A stretch of 64,000 bases of DNA from Planctomycetota bacterium (GTDB taxonomy: Bacteria; Planctomycetota; Phycisphaerae; UBA1845). The notes beneath the pieces are model-generated. The model made no database searches, was not told the origin of the DNA, and saw nothing but the letters and a program-made list of their open reading frames with translations. Where the stretch lies: assembly GCA_016208685.1 (NCBI GenBank), contig JACQXM010000051.1, forward strand, positions 1 through 64,000, read 5' to 3'. The translations under genes were made by a program, and so were the position numbers. Of this stretch, positions 32,921-40,754 are shown in pieces (position 1 is the first letter of the stretch; each line of letters starts with the position of its first letter).

Positions 32921-34504
32921 CTAGACTCCTAATCTCAGCCGCTCGCGCAGATATTCCAGGCACCGGCTCTTGTCGATGCGGACCTGGCTGGCGTCGTCGC
33001 GGCTGCGGACGGTCACCGTGCCGTCCACCTTCGTCTGCCCGTCGATGGTGAAGCAAAACGGCGTTCCCGCCTCGTCCATGCGCGCGTAGCGTTTGCCGAT
33101 GGACTGCTTGGCGTCGTACTGGCACGGATAGTGCTTCTTGATCTCGCGGAAAATGGGCTCGGCGATTTCCGGCAGGCCGTCCTTGGCCACCAGGGGAAAC
33201 ACCGCGGCCTTGATGGGCGCCAGGCGGGGATGGAACTTCATGAACTCCGGTGAGGCACGCGATTCGTCGAACGAGTACGCCTCGCAGAGCACGGCGAGCG
33301 TGAAGCGGTCGGCGCCGGCCGAGGGCTCGATGACATGCGGCACGTAGCGATCCGCCGGGGTCTTCTCCGCCGCACCGCCCGCTCCCTGCCGGTCGCGGCT
33401 CTGTTTGTCGTCGTCGACCACGGCGAAGGCGTTTTCATCGCCCTTGGCGTGCTTGCCGTGGGCCTTGAGGTCGAAATCGCCGCGATGGGCTACGCCTTCC
33501 AACTCCTGCGGTTCCTCGGAAAAGGGGAACAGATACTCGATATCCGTGGTGCCGCAACTGTAGTGCGCCAATTCCTCTTTGCCCTGCTCACGGGGGCGGA
33601 GCTTATCACTCTTGATGCCCAGTTGGGTGTACCAGTTGATGCGCACGTCGCGCCAATATTCATACCACATACGCGATTCACCGGGGTGGCAGAAGAACTC
33701 AATCTCCATCTGCTCGAACTCGCGGGAGCGGAAGGTGTAGTTACGAGGGTTGATTTCGTTGCGAAAGGCCTTGCCTACCTGCGCGATACCGAAGGGGATC
33801 TTCACACGGGTGGAGTCCATGACGTTGCGGAAATTGGCGAAGATACCCTGGGCCGTCTCGGGGCGGAGGTAGGCTTTAGAAGCAGCATCCTGGAGGGCGC
33901 CGACAAAAGTCTCGAACATCAAATTAAACGAACGAGGCGAGGTGAGCGCATCTGACTGACATGCCGGACAAATTCGCTTCCAATGTGACGGAAGGGCGCC
34001 GGCGGCGACATACTCTTCCGTGAATGTCTTCCCTGGCATACCGAGGTCCTTCTTCTGGCGGGCCGTAAGTGCCTGCATCGTCGCTTGGACCGCCTCCTCC
34101 CTGCTTTCGGCCTCCACTGCGACGAACACGACCACACTGTCTTGCGCGAGGCGAGCTACCCAGGCCTTGTCTGCGCGAAACCGCTTCTTGCATTCTGTGC
34201 AGTCCACCATCGGATCGCTGAACCCTCCCACATGCCCGGAGGCGACCCAGACGTTCGGATTCATGATAATCGAGCAATCCACGCCGACCATCTGAAACTC
34301 CCGCCCGCCGGGGCCGGGGGGCGGGTTGCGGACCATGTCCTCCCACCACACGTCCTTGATGTTCTTCTTGAGCTCGCAGCCTAAGGGCCCGTAGTCCCAG
34401 AAGCCGCCGATGCCGCCGTAGATCTCACTGCTGCCGAAGATGAAGCCGCGGCGGCGGCAGAGGGCCACGATCCGTTCCATGATTTCCGTTTGCGTAGGCA
34501 TCAC
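32921..34504 (-). CDS. glyS: Glycine--tRNA ligase (dimeric class II type) carrying an in-frame repeat insertion
   Basis: 527 residues of the alpha-2 type, charging tRNA-Gly. SEIYGGIGGFWDYGPLG, DCTECKKRF, YLRPETAQGIFANF, GIAQVGKAFRNEI and REFEQMEIEFF are the motif 1, zinc-site and motif 2 landmarks; motif 3 is near YVPHVIEPSAGADR. Just before this block, residues 361-385 hold extra sequence (VVDDDKQSRDRQGA...), where related enzymes have only a short loop. Residues 367-375 are encoded by a copy of the dispersed element described at 33378-33406, so the repeat has entered the gene in frame and the protein still reads through. A lower-GC segment of about 33.9-34.2 kb is also visible. Confidence 0.95.
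   Translation of the reverse strand: MMPTQTEIMERIVALCRRRGFIFGSSEIYGGIGGFWDYGPLGCELKKNIKDVWWEDMVRNPPPGPGGREFQMVGVDCSIIMNPNVWVASGHVGGFSDPMVDCTECKKRFRADKAWVARLAQDSVVVFVAVEAESREEAVQATMQALTARQKKDLGMPGKTFTEEYVAAGALPSHWKRICPACQSDALTSPRSFNLMFETFVGALQDAASKAYLRPETAQGIFANFRNVMDSTRVKIPFGIAQVGKAFRNEINPRNYTFRSREFEQMEIEFFCHPGESRMWYEYWRDVRINWYTQLGIKSDKLRPREQGKEELAHYSCGTTDIEYLFPFSEEPQELEGVAHRGDFDLKAHGKHAKGDENAFAVVDDDKQSRDRQGAGGAAEKTPADRYVPHVIEPSAGADRFTLAVLCEAYSFDESRASPEFMKFHPRLAPIKAAVFPLVAKDGLPEIAEPIFREIKKHYPCQYDAKQSIGKRYARMDEAGTPFCFTIDGQTKVDGTVTVRSRDDASQVRIDKSRCLEYLRERLRLGV
33378..33406. repeat. Dispersed element copy inside glyS
   Basis: CCCGCTCCCTGCCGGTCGCGG followed by CTCTGTTT matches 35011-35040 apart from a few bases. 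On the minus strand it reads in the glyS frame as KQSRDRQGA(G). The other copies lie between genes. Its position in a loop between conserved motifs explains tolerance. Confidence 0.85.
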
Positions 34505-34523
34505 CGCTCCAGGAGCCGGGTTA

Positions 34524-34538
34524 GCCCCGTCAGGGGCG
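34524..34538. repeat. GCCCCGTCAGGGGCG palindromic unit
   Basis: Identical to 34591-34605 and differing from 17541-17555 only in the loop. Followed by TCACATGCC. Confidence 0.75.
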
Positions 34539-34550
34539 TCACATGCCTAG

Positions 34551-34570
34551 CCCACGGCGTAAGCCGTGGG
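34551..34570. repeat. CCCACGGCGTAAGCCGTGGG palindrome
   Basis: Seven-base arms around GCGTAAG. A degenerate relative, CCCACGGCTCACGCCATGGG, is at 34691-34710, and the same stem occurs at 17496-17516. Confidence 0.75.
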
Positions 34571-34590
34571 GTAGGCCTCATACCAAACAA

Positions 34591-34605
34591 GCCCCGTCAG
34601 GGGCG
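34591..34605. repeat. GCCCCGTCAGGGGCG palindromic unit, second copy
   Basis: Identical 15-mer to 34524-34538, 67 bp apart in the same orientation. A third related hairpin, GCCCCTGCCGGGGC, is at 34653-34666. Confidence 0.75.
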
Positions 34606-34821
34606 ATACACACCGAACGTGGGAAGTTACGCACCACCATGGCTATTGTGCCGCCCCTGCCGGGGCTGGGCGACGCACCACCGCGCCAACCCCACGGCTC
34701 ACGCCATGGGCTACGATGGTACCGCCCGCTATCGCGGGCTGTGCGAGAACGCACCGGGCGTCCCCGCACGGGCGAGCGGCGAATAACTCTGCGCGAGCCT
34801 TCGCCGCTCTGCACTATCTTG

Positions 34822-34845
34822 CCCGCTCCCTTACGGTCGCGGCTC
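34822..34845. repeat. Dispersed element copy (CCCGCTCCCTTACGGTCGCG...)
   Basis: Matches the first 24 bases of the 35011-35040 copy apart from one base; the CTGTTT end is replaced by CAATT. Next to it begins the CCGCTCCATACTGTCGCGGT string (34853-34872), so two element types are adjacent here, as at 2.56-2.69 kb. Confidence 0.75.
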
Positions 34846-34852
34846 CAATTGC

Positions 34853-34872
34853 CCGCTCCATACTGTCGCGGT
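34853..34872. repeat. Dispersed repeat CCGCTCCATACTGTCGCGGT, copy 2
   Basis: Identical over all 20 bases to 2564-2583. Confidence 0.75.
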
Positions 34873-35010
34873 GCTCATCTCCCGTCGCGTCGTCGCTCTT
34901 CCCGCGTCCCTGTTCCCTCGTGCCTTCGTGCCTCTTGGCCTCCAATTCAGCATGGCGGCGCTGCGACTGGTCATGCCACAGTGCCCCTCCGTCGCCCCGT
35001 CGCTTGCCTT

Positions 35011-35040
35011 GCCCGCTTCCTTACGGTCGCGGCTCTGTTT
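35011..35040. repeat. Dispersed element copy (most complete)
   Basis: GCCCGCTTCCTTACGGTCGC followed by GGCTCTGTTT. It is used here as reference for the family with members at 2665, 33378 and 34822. Confidence 0.75.
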
Positions 35041-35088
35041 CGGCGGGGCTGTGTTGGGCACATCAATTCAGTTCCGTCAATTCCCAAA

Positions 35089-35142
35089 ACCCAAATCCGA
35101 ATCCCCAATTCCTAATTCCCCATTCCCCATTCCCTATTCCCT
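35089..35142. repeat. AATTCCCCATTCCC-type short tandem repeat
   Basis: Near-tandem copies of ATTCCCCATTCCC and AATTCCTAATTCCCC, ending at the spoVG stop. Read on the spoVG strand it is GGGAAT-rich and lies immediately after the stop codon. GC is much lower than in the surroundings. Confidence 0.6.
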
Positions 35143-36115
35143 ACAAAATCCCCGCGCCGAACGGCAGCTCATCCTCACCACCCGAGGAGGCTGCCGGCGC
35201 CTCCTTGGGCGCTTCGGGGACCGGCTGACGCACGGGCTCGCGCGCCGGGCGCGGCTCCGCAGGTCGGTCGCGCCCCGGACCTCGGTCTGGTCCGTTGGCT
35301 CCAGCCGGCGCCGCGGCACGCTCCTGCCGCCGGCCGGCATCCGGGCGGCCCTCTGCTGAGCGCGGCTTGGACATGGGCGGCCGTTGGCCCGGTCGCCCCG
35401 CTTGCTCCTGCGGGCGCTGCCCGCGATTTCCCCCCGGGCCCGACTCGCGCGGGCGGTCGCCGGAAGGCTGCCTCCGTTGCGGCTGGTCCTGACGATTGCG
35501 CTCGGGGCCGCGCGAGGGCTGGGGGCGGCGTCCGGCCGGAGCCGGCCGCGGCCGCGACGCAGGCGCGTCGTCGACTTCCTTATATCCGCTCTTCAAGCCG
35601 GCAATCAGCGAATCATACTCGCTGTTTCCATAGTTGAGTTCCACGGTCTCCGCCTCGTCTACGGGCTCCGCGGCCACCGTTGGCTCGACGGGCTCCGCCA
35701 CCTCGGCGACCTCCTCGTCCTGCGGCAGATAGTCAGGATCGCGGGATCGCCGCAGCTCCTGGCGGTAACCCTCGATCACGCGGTTTTGCAGCAGCTCACG
35801 GAAGGAAGGTGTGATGGGGTGGGCGATGTCGCGATGAATCCGCGAGCGGGCATCGGTCTCCACCGGCGGCGCTTCCGCCGGCATGCGCACGCCGCAGTCC
35901 TCGCAGAACCGCGCCCGAACCTGGTTGCGGTGGCCGCAGCCCCCACAAGGTACGGACCGTTTGCGCGAGGGCATGGCCACAAAGAGCCCGTTCGTTCCAT
36001 CCACCACCTTGATGTCCCGCACCACGAACTGATCGTCGAAGGTGACAGTGCAATAAGCTTTGAGTCGGTCGGTCGAGTCGCTAACCAGCTTGACGCGTAC
36101 GTCGGTGATTTCCAT
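35141..36115 (-). CDS. spoVG: SpoVG-family regulator with inserted zinc ribbon and disordered Arg/Pro-rich tail
   Basis: 324 residues; SpoVG is normally under 100. The ATG at 36115 follows AAGGAG and gives MEITDVRVKLVSDSTDRLKA. FVVRDIKVVDGTNGLFVAMPS (29-50) and FRELLQNRVIEGYRQEL (105-121) with RDIAHPITP between them are the two halves of SpoVG. Inserted between them is a zinc ribbon with Cys57, Cys60, Cys71 and Cys74. After about 140 the protein is acidic and then strongly Arg/Pro/Gln/Gly-rich to the end, finishing GGEDELPFGAGIL, like single-strand-binding-protein tails. SpoVG binds nucleic acid and is a global regulator in Firmicutes. The start lies inside ispE, so the two are coupled. Confidence 0.9.
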   Translation of the reverse strand: MEITDVRVKLVSDSTDRLKAYCTVTFDDQFVVRDIKVVDGTNGLFVAMPSRKRSVPCGGCGHRNQVRARFCEDCGVRMPAEAPPVETDARSRIHRDIAHPITPSFRELLQNRVIEGYRQELRRSRDPDYLPQDEEVAEVAEPVEPTVAAEPVDEAETVELNYGNSEYDSLIAGLKSGYKEVDDAPASRPRPAPAGRRPQPSRGPERNRQDQPQRRQPSGDRPRESGPGGNRGQRPQEQAGRPGQRPPMSKPRSAEGRPDAGRRQERAAAPAGANGPDRGPGRDRPAEPRPAREPVRQPVPEAPKEAPAASSGGEDELPFGAGIL

Positions 36116-37094
36116 GTTGTTCTCCTTGCAAGTGAATAGGTCCGTGTTCCACGGGGGCGGCGACGACGGCCACGCGAGGTCGCGATGGCGCGCCGATAGC
36201 CGTGGCCGCCCCACCGTGGGGGAGACTTCCTTCCAGTGCCGACAGCATCCGCTCGACGTTCCCAGCGGTGTCTCGGGCGGCGCCTTCGTCGTCGAAGAGG
36301 CGGAAGAGGGTTGAGCCGGCCCCGCTAATGCGCATGGGGCCGAGCCCGTCGCGGTCCAGGGCGACTTGCACGTGGCCCACCCACGGGGCTACGCGGCGGA
36401 CCGCGGGCTCCAAGTCGTTGAACAGCAGCGGCGTGATTTCGGCAACCGAGGTCGCGTGCTCGATGCCGGCTGCGGTGTCGTCCGGGAGATTCCGGCTGTC
36501 GGCGGGGCGGTAGGCCCGATAGACGTCGGCGGTCGCCACTCCCGGACCGGTGAACACCAGGAGTGACCAACCATGCCAGGCAAGCGTCACCGGCCGGACG
36601 ATTTCTCCTCGGCCTGCCATTACCGCCGCGGGGAGCCCGAAAAACAGGGGGACGTCGGAGCCGATCTCGGCCCCGATGGCGGCGAGCTCTCGTACGCCAA
36701 GGTCCAGGCTCCAAAGGCGGTTGCACAGGCGAAGGGCGGCCGCCGCGTCACTGCTTCCGCCGCCAAGCCCGCCGCCCGTGGGCACGCGCTTTGTCAGAGC
36801 GACGCGCGCGCCGACGGGCCCGCCGGCGCGGGCCGCCAGAGCTGCCGCGGCCTTCCACGCCAGGTTCGCCTCGCCGCCGAGGGTCGGGTCGCTGCACCTC
36901 AGGGTGATCTGCGACTCGGCGACCGGTTCGGCCGTGAGCGAATCGCGCAAGTCGACACCCACTACCAGGGAGCGTAACTCGTGGTAGCCGTCGTCACGCT
37001 TGCCGGTCACGGCGAGCGTCAGATTGACTTTCGCGCAGGGGTGAGTCGTGAGAACAGCGGTTTTTTCGGTGCGATCCAACGCGAGACTACTCAT
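36081..37094 (-). CDS. ispE: 4-(cytidine 5'-diphospho)-2-C-methyl-D-erythritol kinase
   Basis: 337 residues, GHMP kinase of the MEP isoprenoid pathway. AKVNLTLAVTGKRDDGYHEL opens the fold; PTGGGLGGGSSDAAAA is the ATP loop; ISGAGSTLFRLF is motif 3. The start at ATG 37094 (MSSLALDR) lies about 20 residues before the conserved AKVN segment. The last 30 residues, beyond the usual end, overlap the start of spoVG by 35 bp. In Firmicutes ispE and spoVG are also neighbours (with purR/yabJ), so this linkage is old and probably meaningful. Confidence 0.94.
   Translation of the reverse strand: MSSLALDRTEKTAVLTTHPCAKVNLTLAVTGKRDDGYHELRSLVVGVDLRDSLTAEPVAESQITLRCSDPTLGGEANLAWKAAAALAARAGGPVGARVALTKRVPTGGGLGGGSSDAAAALRLCNRLWSLDLGVRELAAIGAEIGSDVPLFFGLPAAVMAGRGEIVRPVTLAWHGWSLLVFTGPGVATADVYRAYRPADSRNLPDDTAAGIEHATSVAEITPLLFNDLEPAVRRVAPWVGHVQVALDRDGLGPMRISGAGSTLFRLFDDEGAARDTAGNVERMLSALEGSLPHGGAATAIGAPSRPRVAVVAAPVEHGPIHLQGEQHGNHRRTRQAG
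36122..36127 (-). promoter_or_regulatory. spoVG Shine-Dalgarno inside ispE
   Basis: AAGGAG (minus strand) sits 6 bases before the spoVG ATG and within the last codons of ispE, so ribosomes finishing ispE cross it. Confidence 0.7.
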
Positions 37095-37389
37095 GCTGCG
37101 CAAACGAGACGATCGCTTCGTGCCCGTCCCGGCCATTCATCGCCCCGGTTTTCAACCGCAGGCGAGCGCGGGTCGATGGGCGTCCCAGGCCGTCAGCGAG
37201 TCGCGGGCCCGCTGCCCGCGCCAGTGGTTCGATGATAAAGGGCCTGGGGCCAGCCCTGACCAGCCGGTCCGCGTCGCGCTCTTGCAGGTCGAGGAGTTCG
37301 CGGTGAGGCCGGTCAACGTTGACTGCTATGTTAGAGTCCGGGCAGCAAGTGTCAACCCGATGGAGGTTCGGGTCCGCGCCCGTCACCCG

Positions 37390-38367
37390 TCATCCGACTT
37401 CGCGGTGTTGGAAGGCGGCGACCGCCAGGGCGACGACGGCGGTGGTGAAAAGCGCTGCATACGCCGTGGCGTATCCCACGTACTGAAGGGGAACGGTGGT
37501 CTTCTCTGTGCCCGCCATAAGGCCGTCGATGACCCAGAACGGGCCGAGGTTCGGGACCACGTGGTAGGCGAGGTTCGCCAGGGTCGAGGTTCCTGCGTAT
37601 TGCCCGAAGACATAGTCGGAAACTACGCCCAGGCCGAGGATGGCCGTGCAGATGAGCAGGGTCATCATCTGTCCGAACCGGGTTGACACCGCCAGCGCGA
37701 TGGCGGCCATGATCACCACCGCCAGCAGCACCAGGTAGGCGGCGATGAGCACCTGCCCGCCGACGAACTTGCTGGCGAAGGGTATGACGTTCCATTCGGC
37801 GTCGAACTTCCCCACCAGAATCACGGCCAGGGTCAGCAGCGGCGTAACCACGGCGAGCGCGGTCGTCGAGAAGTACCAGCCATAGAAGTAGTTTCCGAAG
37901 GCGGCAACCAGGACGGAAACCGCCAGACTCGTGAGGCCGAACACCAACACCGGCCCGTCCCAGGGGTCGGTGGTATAGTCCATCACCCCGTGCCGTTGGC
38001 AGAGGACGAACACCAGGCTGCTCAGGTAGAACGCCAGGATCAGCGCGGTCGTCAGACCGGCAAATTTGGCCACGATGAAGAGCGGTCGCCCCACCGGCTT
38101 GGAGATGACGGTGAGGACGGTTTTGTTCTCGATCTCGCGGCTCACGATGCTGGCAGCGCTGAAGGCGGCCAAGAACAATCCGCTCAGCAGGAGCGTATTG
38201 AGTCCCAGGTCCAGCAGGAGTTTGTCGTCGTCGTCAAGGGTGAAGGCGGCCAGGGAGACGTTGAACACCAGCAGCAGCGCCGTGGCCAGGAGAATGACGC
38301 CGTAAATGGGCTGGCGGATGGTTTCCACGAAGGCGTTGGCGGCCACGGTGTACAGTCGCGTGAGCAT
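37390..38367 (-). CDS. ABC-2-type transporter permease
   Basis: 325 residues with about six membrane helices: near 18-40, 55-80, 105-125, 143-200 (two), 210-245, 290-320. LYTVAANAFVETIRQPIYGVILL is the typical N-terminal helix entry of gliding-type ABC-2 permeases, and SREIENKTVLTVISKPVGRPLFIVAKF is the conserved cytoplasmic coupling segment. The 468-residue permease at 44310 has the same segment (DEFVNRQIFLVLTKPIPKWRFVLGKW), so the two are paralogues. It is divergent from the SPFH/ABC operon (205 bp to the first start) and has no ATPase of its own next to it, so it probably pairs with the ATPase at 43031. Confidence 0.85.
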   Translation of the reverse strand: MLTRLYTVAANAFVETIRQPIYGVILLATALLLVFNVSLAAFTLDDDDKLLLDLGLNTLLLSGLFLAAFSAASIVSREIENKTVLTVISKPVGRPLFIVAKFAGLTTALILAFYLSSLVFVLCQRHGVMDYTTDPWDGPVLVFGLTSLAVSVLVAAFGNYFYGWYFSTTALAVVTPLLTLAVILVGKFDAEWNVIPFASKFVGGQVLIAAYLVLLAVVIMAAIALAVSTRFGQMMTLLICTAILGLGVVSDYVFGQYAGTSTLANLAYHVVPNLGPFWVIDGLMAGTEKTTVPLQYVGYATAYAALFTTAVVALAVAAFQHREVG

Positions 38368-38572
38368 AGGCAGGGCATCAAAACGGGCTGGCGTGGCTCG
38401 CGGTTGGCATGGTCACCCGCTTATACTAACCTTCGCCTGCGTCCGGACAAGCCGTACGTTGAGCGTCAACCGGCCCGTCGGTGGTACGTCGCCTCGAATC
38501 GACCGGTTCGCCGGCTGATCCCGGCCGGTGCCTGAAGTCCAGCGCGGGACCGCGGACACGGATAGCACCAAC

Positions 38573-40690
38573 ATGACCGAACCACGCTCATCCGACGATC
38601 GCCGGGCACAACATGTGGCCGCTTTCGGCTTCGTGCTGCAACTTGCCTGTTACGCCGCGCTGCTCGGCGTGTCGCTGTGGGCGGAGTCGGATGCGGTGGC
38701 CGCCGTGTCGCGCTTCATGATCATCGGGCTTCCCGTCTGGCTCATCCTCTTCCTGGTATTCAAGCAGATGCGGCGCGTGAGTGCTGAATCGCTGGAGACG
38801 GCGGAGCTCAAGCGCGCGCGGGCCGCGGGAGGGGGGACCGGAATCTTCGAATTCGACGCCGAGGCGCTGCTCATCGAACAGAGCCGGTTGCAGTGGATGG
38901 TGCGCTGGCTGCTGCCCCTGGTCACGGTCATCCTCGCCGTCGTGCTGCTGGGGGGGCATTTCGTCGGCTGGGGGTGGACGCTGGAGAACGCCTTCGCCTC
39001 GGTTGCCGACGGCGGCGTGCACCGTACGCAGCAGCCCACTCTGATGATGTGGTTCGTGGTGTTCGCCGGCTTCCTCTGTTTCCTCTACGCCCGCTATTCG
39101 CTGGCCCTGGCCCGCATGCCCGAGTGGCGGCTGCTGCGCGCGGGGGCGATCTGCATGGCGGGAAACGCGGTGGCCTGCCTGGCTCTGGCGATCGCGCTGA
39201 TGGCGGGCACCACCCTCGCCTGGGCCGAACCGCTGGTGGCGTACCTGGTGCGTGTGCTGCTGCTGGTACTGGGCGTTGAGTTCACCGCCAACTTCGTGCT
39301 CGATTTCTACCGTCCGCGGGCGCCGGGCGTGGTGCCGCGCCCCTCGTTCGAGAGCCGGTTCCTGGGGCTCATCGGAGAGCCCGGCGGCATCGCGCGTTCG
39401 CTGGCCGAGGCGATCAACTACCAGTTCGGATTCGAGGTCAGCTCAACCTGGTTCTATCAGCTCCTGCAACGCTGGCTCTTCCCACTCATGGTAGCTACCT
39501 GCGTGGTGGTGCTGTTGCTGACCAGCGTGGTGATTGTCGACGCCGATGAGGACGTGGTGGTGGAGCGTTTCGGCCGGCAGGTGGGCGGCGAGCAGGGAGT
39601 GCTGGCTCCGGGGCTGCACATGAAGCTCCCCTTCCCCGTCGACGTGGTGCACCGGGCTCCGGTACGCCGCGTGCGCGAGCTGGTGGTCGGCGAGGCAACC
39701 AAGGAAGACGACCATGACGTGCGCCAGGCGGTGGTATGGACCGAGTCTCACGACTTCGTGCCCGAGCTTATGCTCCTGGTTGCTTCCCCGGCGCTGGTGC
39801 CCACGGTGCCCGAACCCGGCACCGGATCGGGCGAGGCGCGGCCGGCGAGCGAGAGCGTCGCCGTCAGTCTGCTGATGGTCTCGGTGCCCATCGAGTTCCG
39901 CATCAAGGACATCCGCCGCTACCTCTACGGTTACGACGACCCGGTGAAACTGCTGGAGTGCATTGCCTACCAGCATCTGTGCGACTACGCCGCGAGCGTC
40001 GACATCGACCAACTGATGGGGCCGGGCCGGGAGGCGTTCAACGCCGGGTTGCGGGAACTGATCCAGCGCCGGCTGGACGAACTGGGCACCGGAATCGAGG
40101 TCGCCTTCGCGGGCATCCGTGGAGCGCATCCACCCGCGGAGAAAGAGGTCGCGAGCACGTTTCAGGCGGTGATCTCCGCGAAGACGCGCATGGCCGCGGT
40201 CATCAATGCTGCGCACGGCGAGGCGCAGAAACGCCTTACCGCGGTGGCCGGCACCGAGGCCCGCGCCCTGCAGCTCGACGAGGCCATCCGTGAGCGCGAT
40301 CGCCTCCGCGCCGAGTCCCCGGCGCGCGCCGAGGAACTGGCCGCGGCGCAAATCCGGGTGGATGAACTTCTGTTGGGCAGTCCGGGCAAGGGGATCACGC
40401 CCCTGAGCGGTAACGCCGCGGCGGAGATCGCCGCCGCGCGGTCGAGGGCCGTGCAGTTGATCGCCGACGCCGCTTCGAAGGTGCGGGTCTTCAGCACCGA
40501 CCTGGCGGCGTACACGGCGGCCCCGGCGCTGTACCAGCAGCGGAAAATCCTCGAGGTGTACGCCGGTCTGGAAGGCGTTCGCAAGTATCTGATCATCGGC
40601 GACCCGCGGAGTGTGATCGTGGAGTACAACACCGCCGAGGAGGGCGGTCTGGACCAGGTGCTCTCCGAGGGAGTGTCGAAGAAGAAGTAG
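38573..40690 (+). CDS. SPFH/band-7 (HflK-like) protein with six extra N-terminal membrane helices
   Basis: 705 residues from ATG 38573; a GTG 15 codons earlier is possible and neither start has a good ribosome site. Predicted helices lie near 15-37, 45-65, 109-130, 157-176, 188-215, 220-245 and 302-322. The SPFH domain starts right after the last (VDADEDVVVERFGRQVGGEQ, then GLHMKLPFPVDVVHRAPVRR) and runs to about 540, with an insert rich in Pro near 400-430. A coiled coil follows (about 545-605, TRMAAVINAAHGEAQKRL). HflK usually has a single helix, so the multi-spanning front is the odd part. First gene of the operon. Confidence 0.85.
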   Translation: MTEPRSSDDRRAQHVAAFGFVLQLACYAALLGVSLWAESDAVAAVSRFMIIGLPVWLILFLVFKQMRRVSAESLETAELKRARAAGGGTGIFEFDAEALLIEQSRLQWMVRWLLPLVTVILAVVLLGGHFVGWGWTLENAFASVADGGVHRTQQPTLMMWFVVFAGFLCFLYARYSLALARMPEWRLLRAGAICMAGNAVACLALAIALMAGTTLAWAEPLVAYLVRVLLLVLGVEFTANFVLDFYRPRAPGVVPRPSFESRFLGLIGEPGGIARSLAEAINYQFGFEVSSTWFYQLLQRWLFPLMVATCVVVLLLTSVVIVDADEDVVVERFGRQVGGEQGVLAPGLHMKLPFPVDVVHRAPVRRVRELVVGEATKEDDHDVRQAVVWTESHDFVPELMLLVASPALVPTVPEPGTGSGEARPASESVAVSLLMVSVPIEFRIKDIRRYLYGYDDPVKLLECIAYQHLCDYAASVDIDQLMGPGREAFNAGLRELIQRRLDELGTGIEVAFAGIRGAHPPAEKEVASTFQAVISAKTRMAAVINAAHGEAQKRLTAVAGTEARALQLDEAIRERDRLRAESPARAEELAAAQIRVDELLLGSPGKGITPLSGNAAAEIAAARSRAVQLIADAASKVRVFSTDLAAYTAAPALYQQRKILEVYAGLEGVRKYLIIGDPRSVIVEYNTAEEGGLDQVLSEGVSKKK

Positions 40691-40754
40691 CCGGTCGCCG
40701 GCGTCCGCGGCGTAAAACAGCGCCGCGGCGGCGCCGAACCGGAGGAGTTTCGGG

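Larger units (their letters stand above)
34505..35140. other. 636 bp repeat zone between glyS and spoVG
   Basis: No gene is supported. It carries paired GCCCC-GTCA-GGGGC and CCCACGG palindromes (34524-34710), then copies of the CGCTCCCTTACGGTCGCGGCTC element (34822-35040), then a short AT-richer direct repeat next to the spoVG stop. It should also contain the glyS promoter. Confidence 0.65.
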
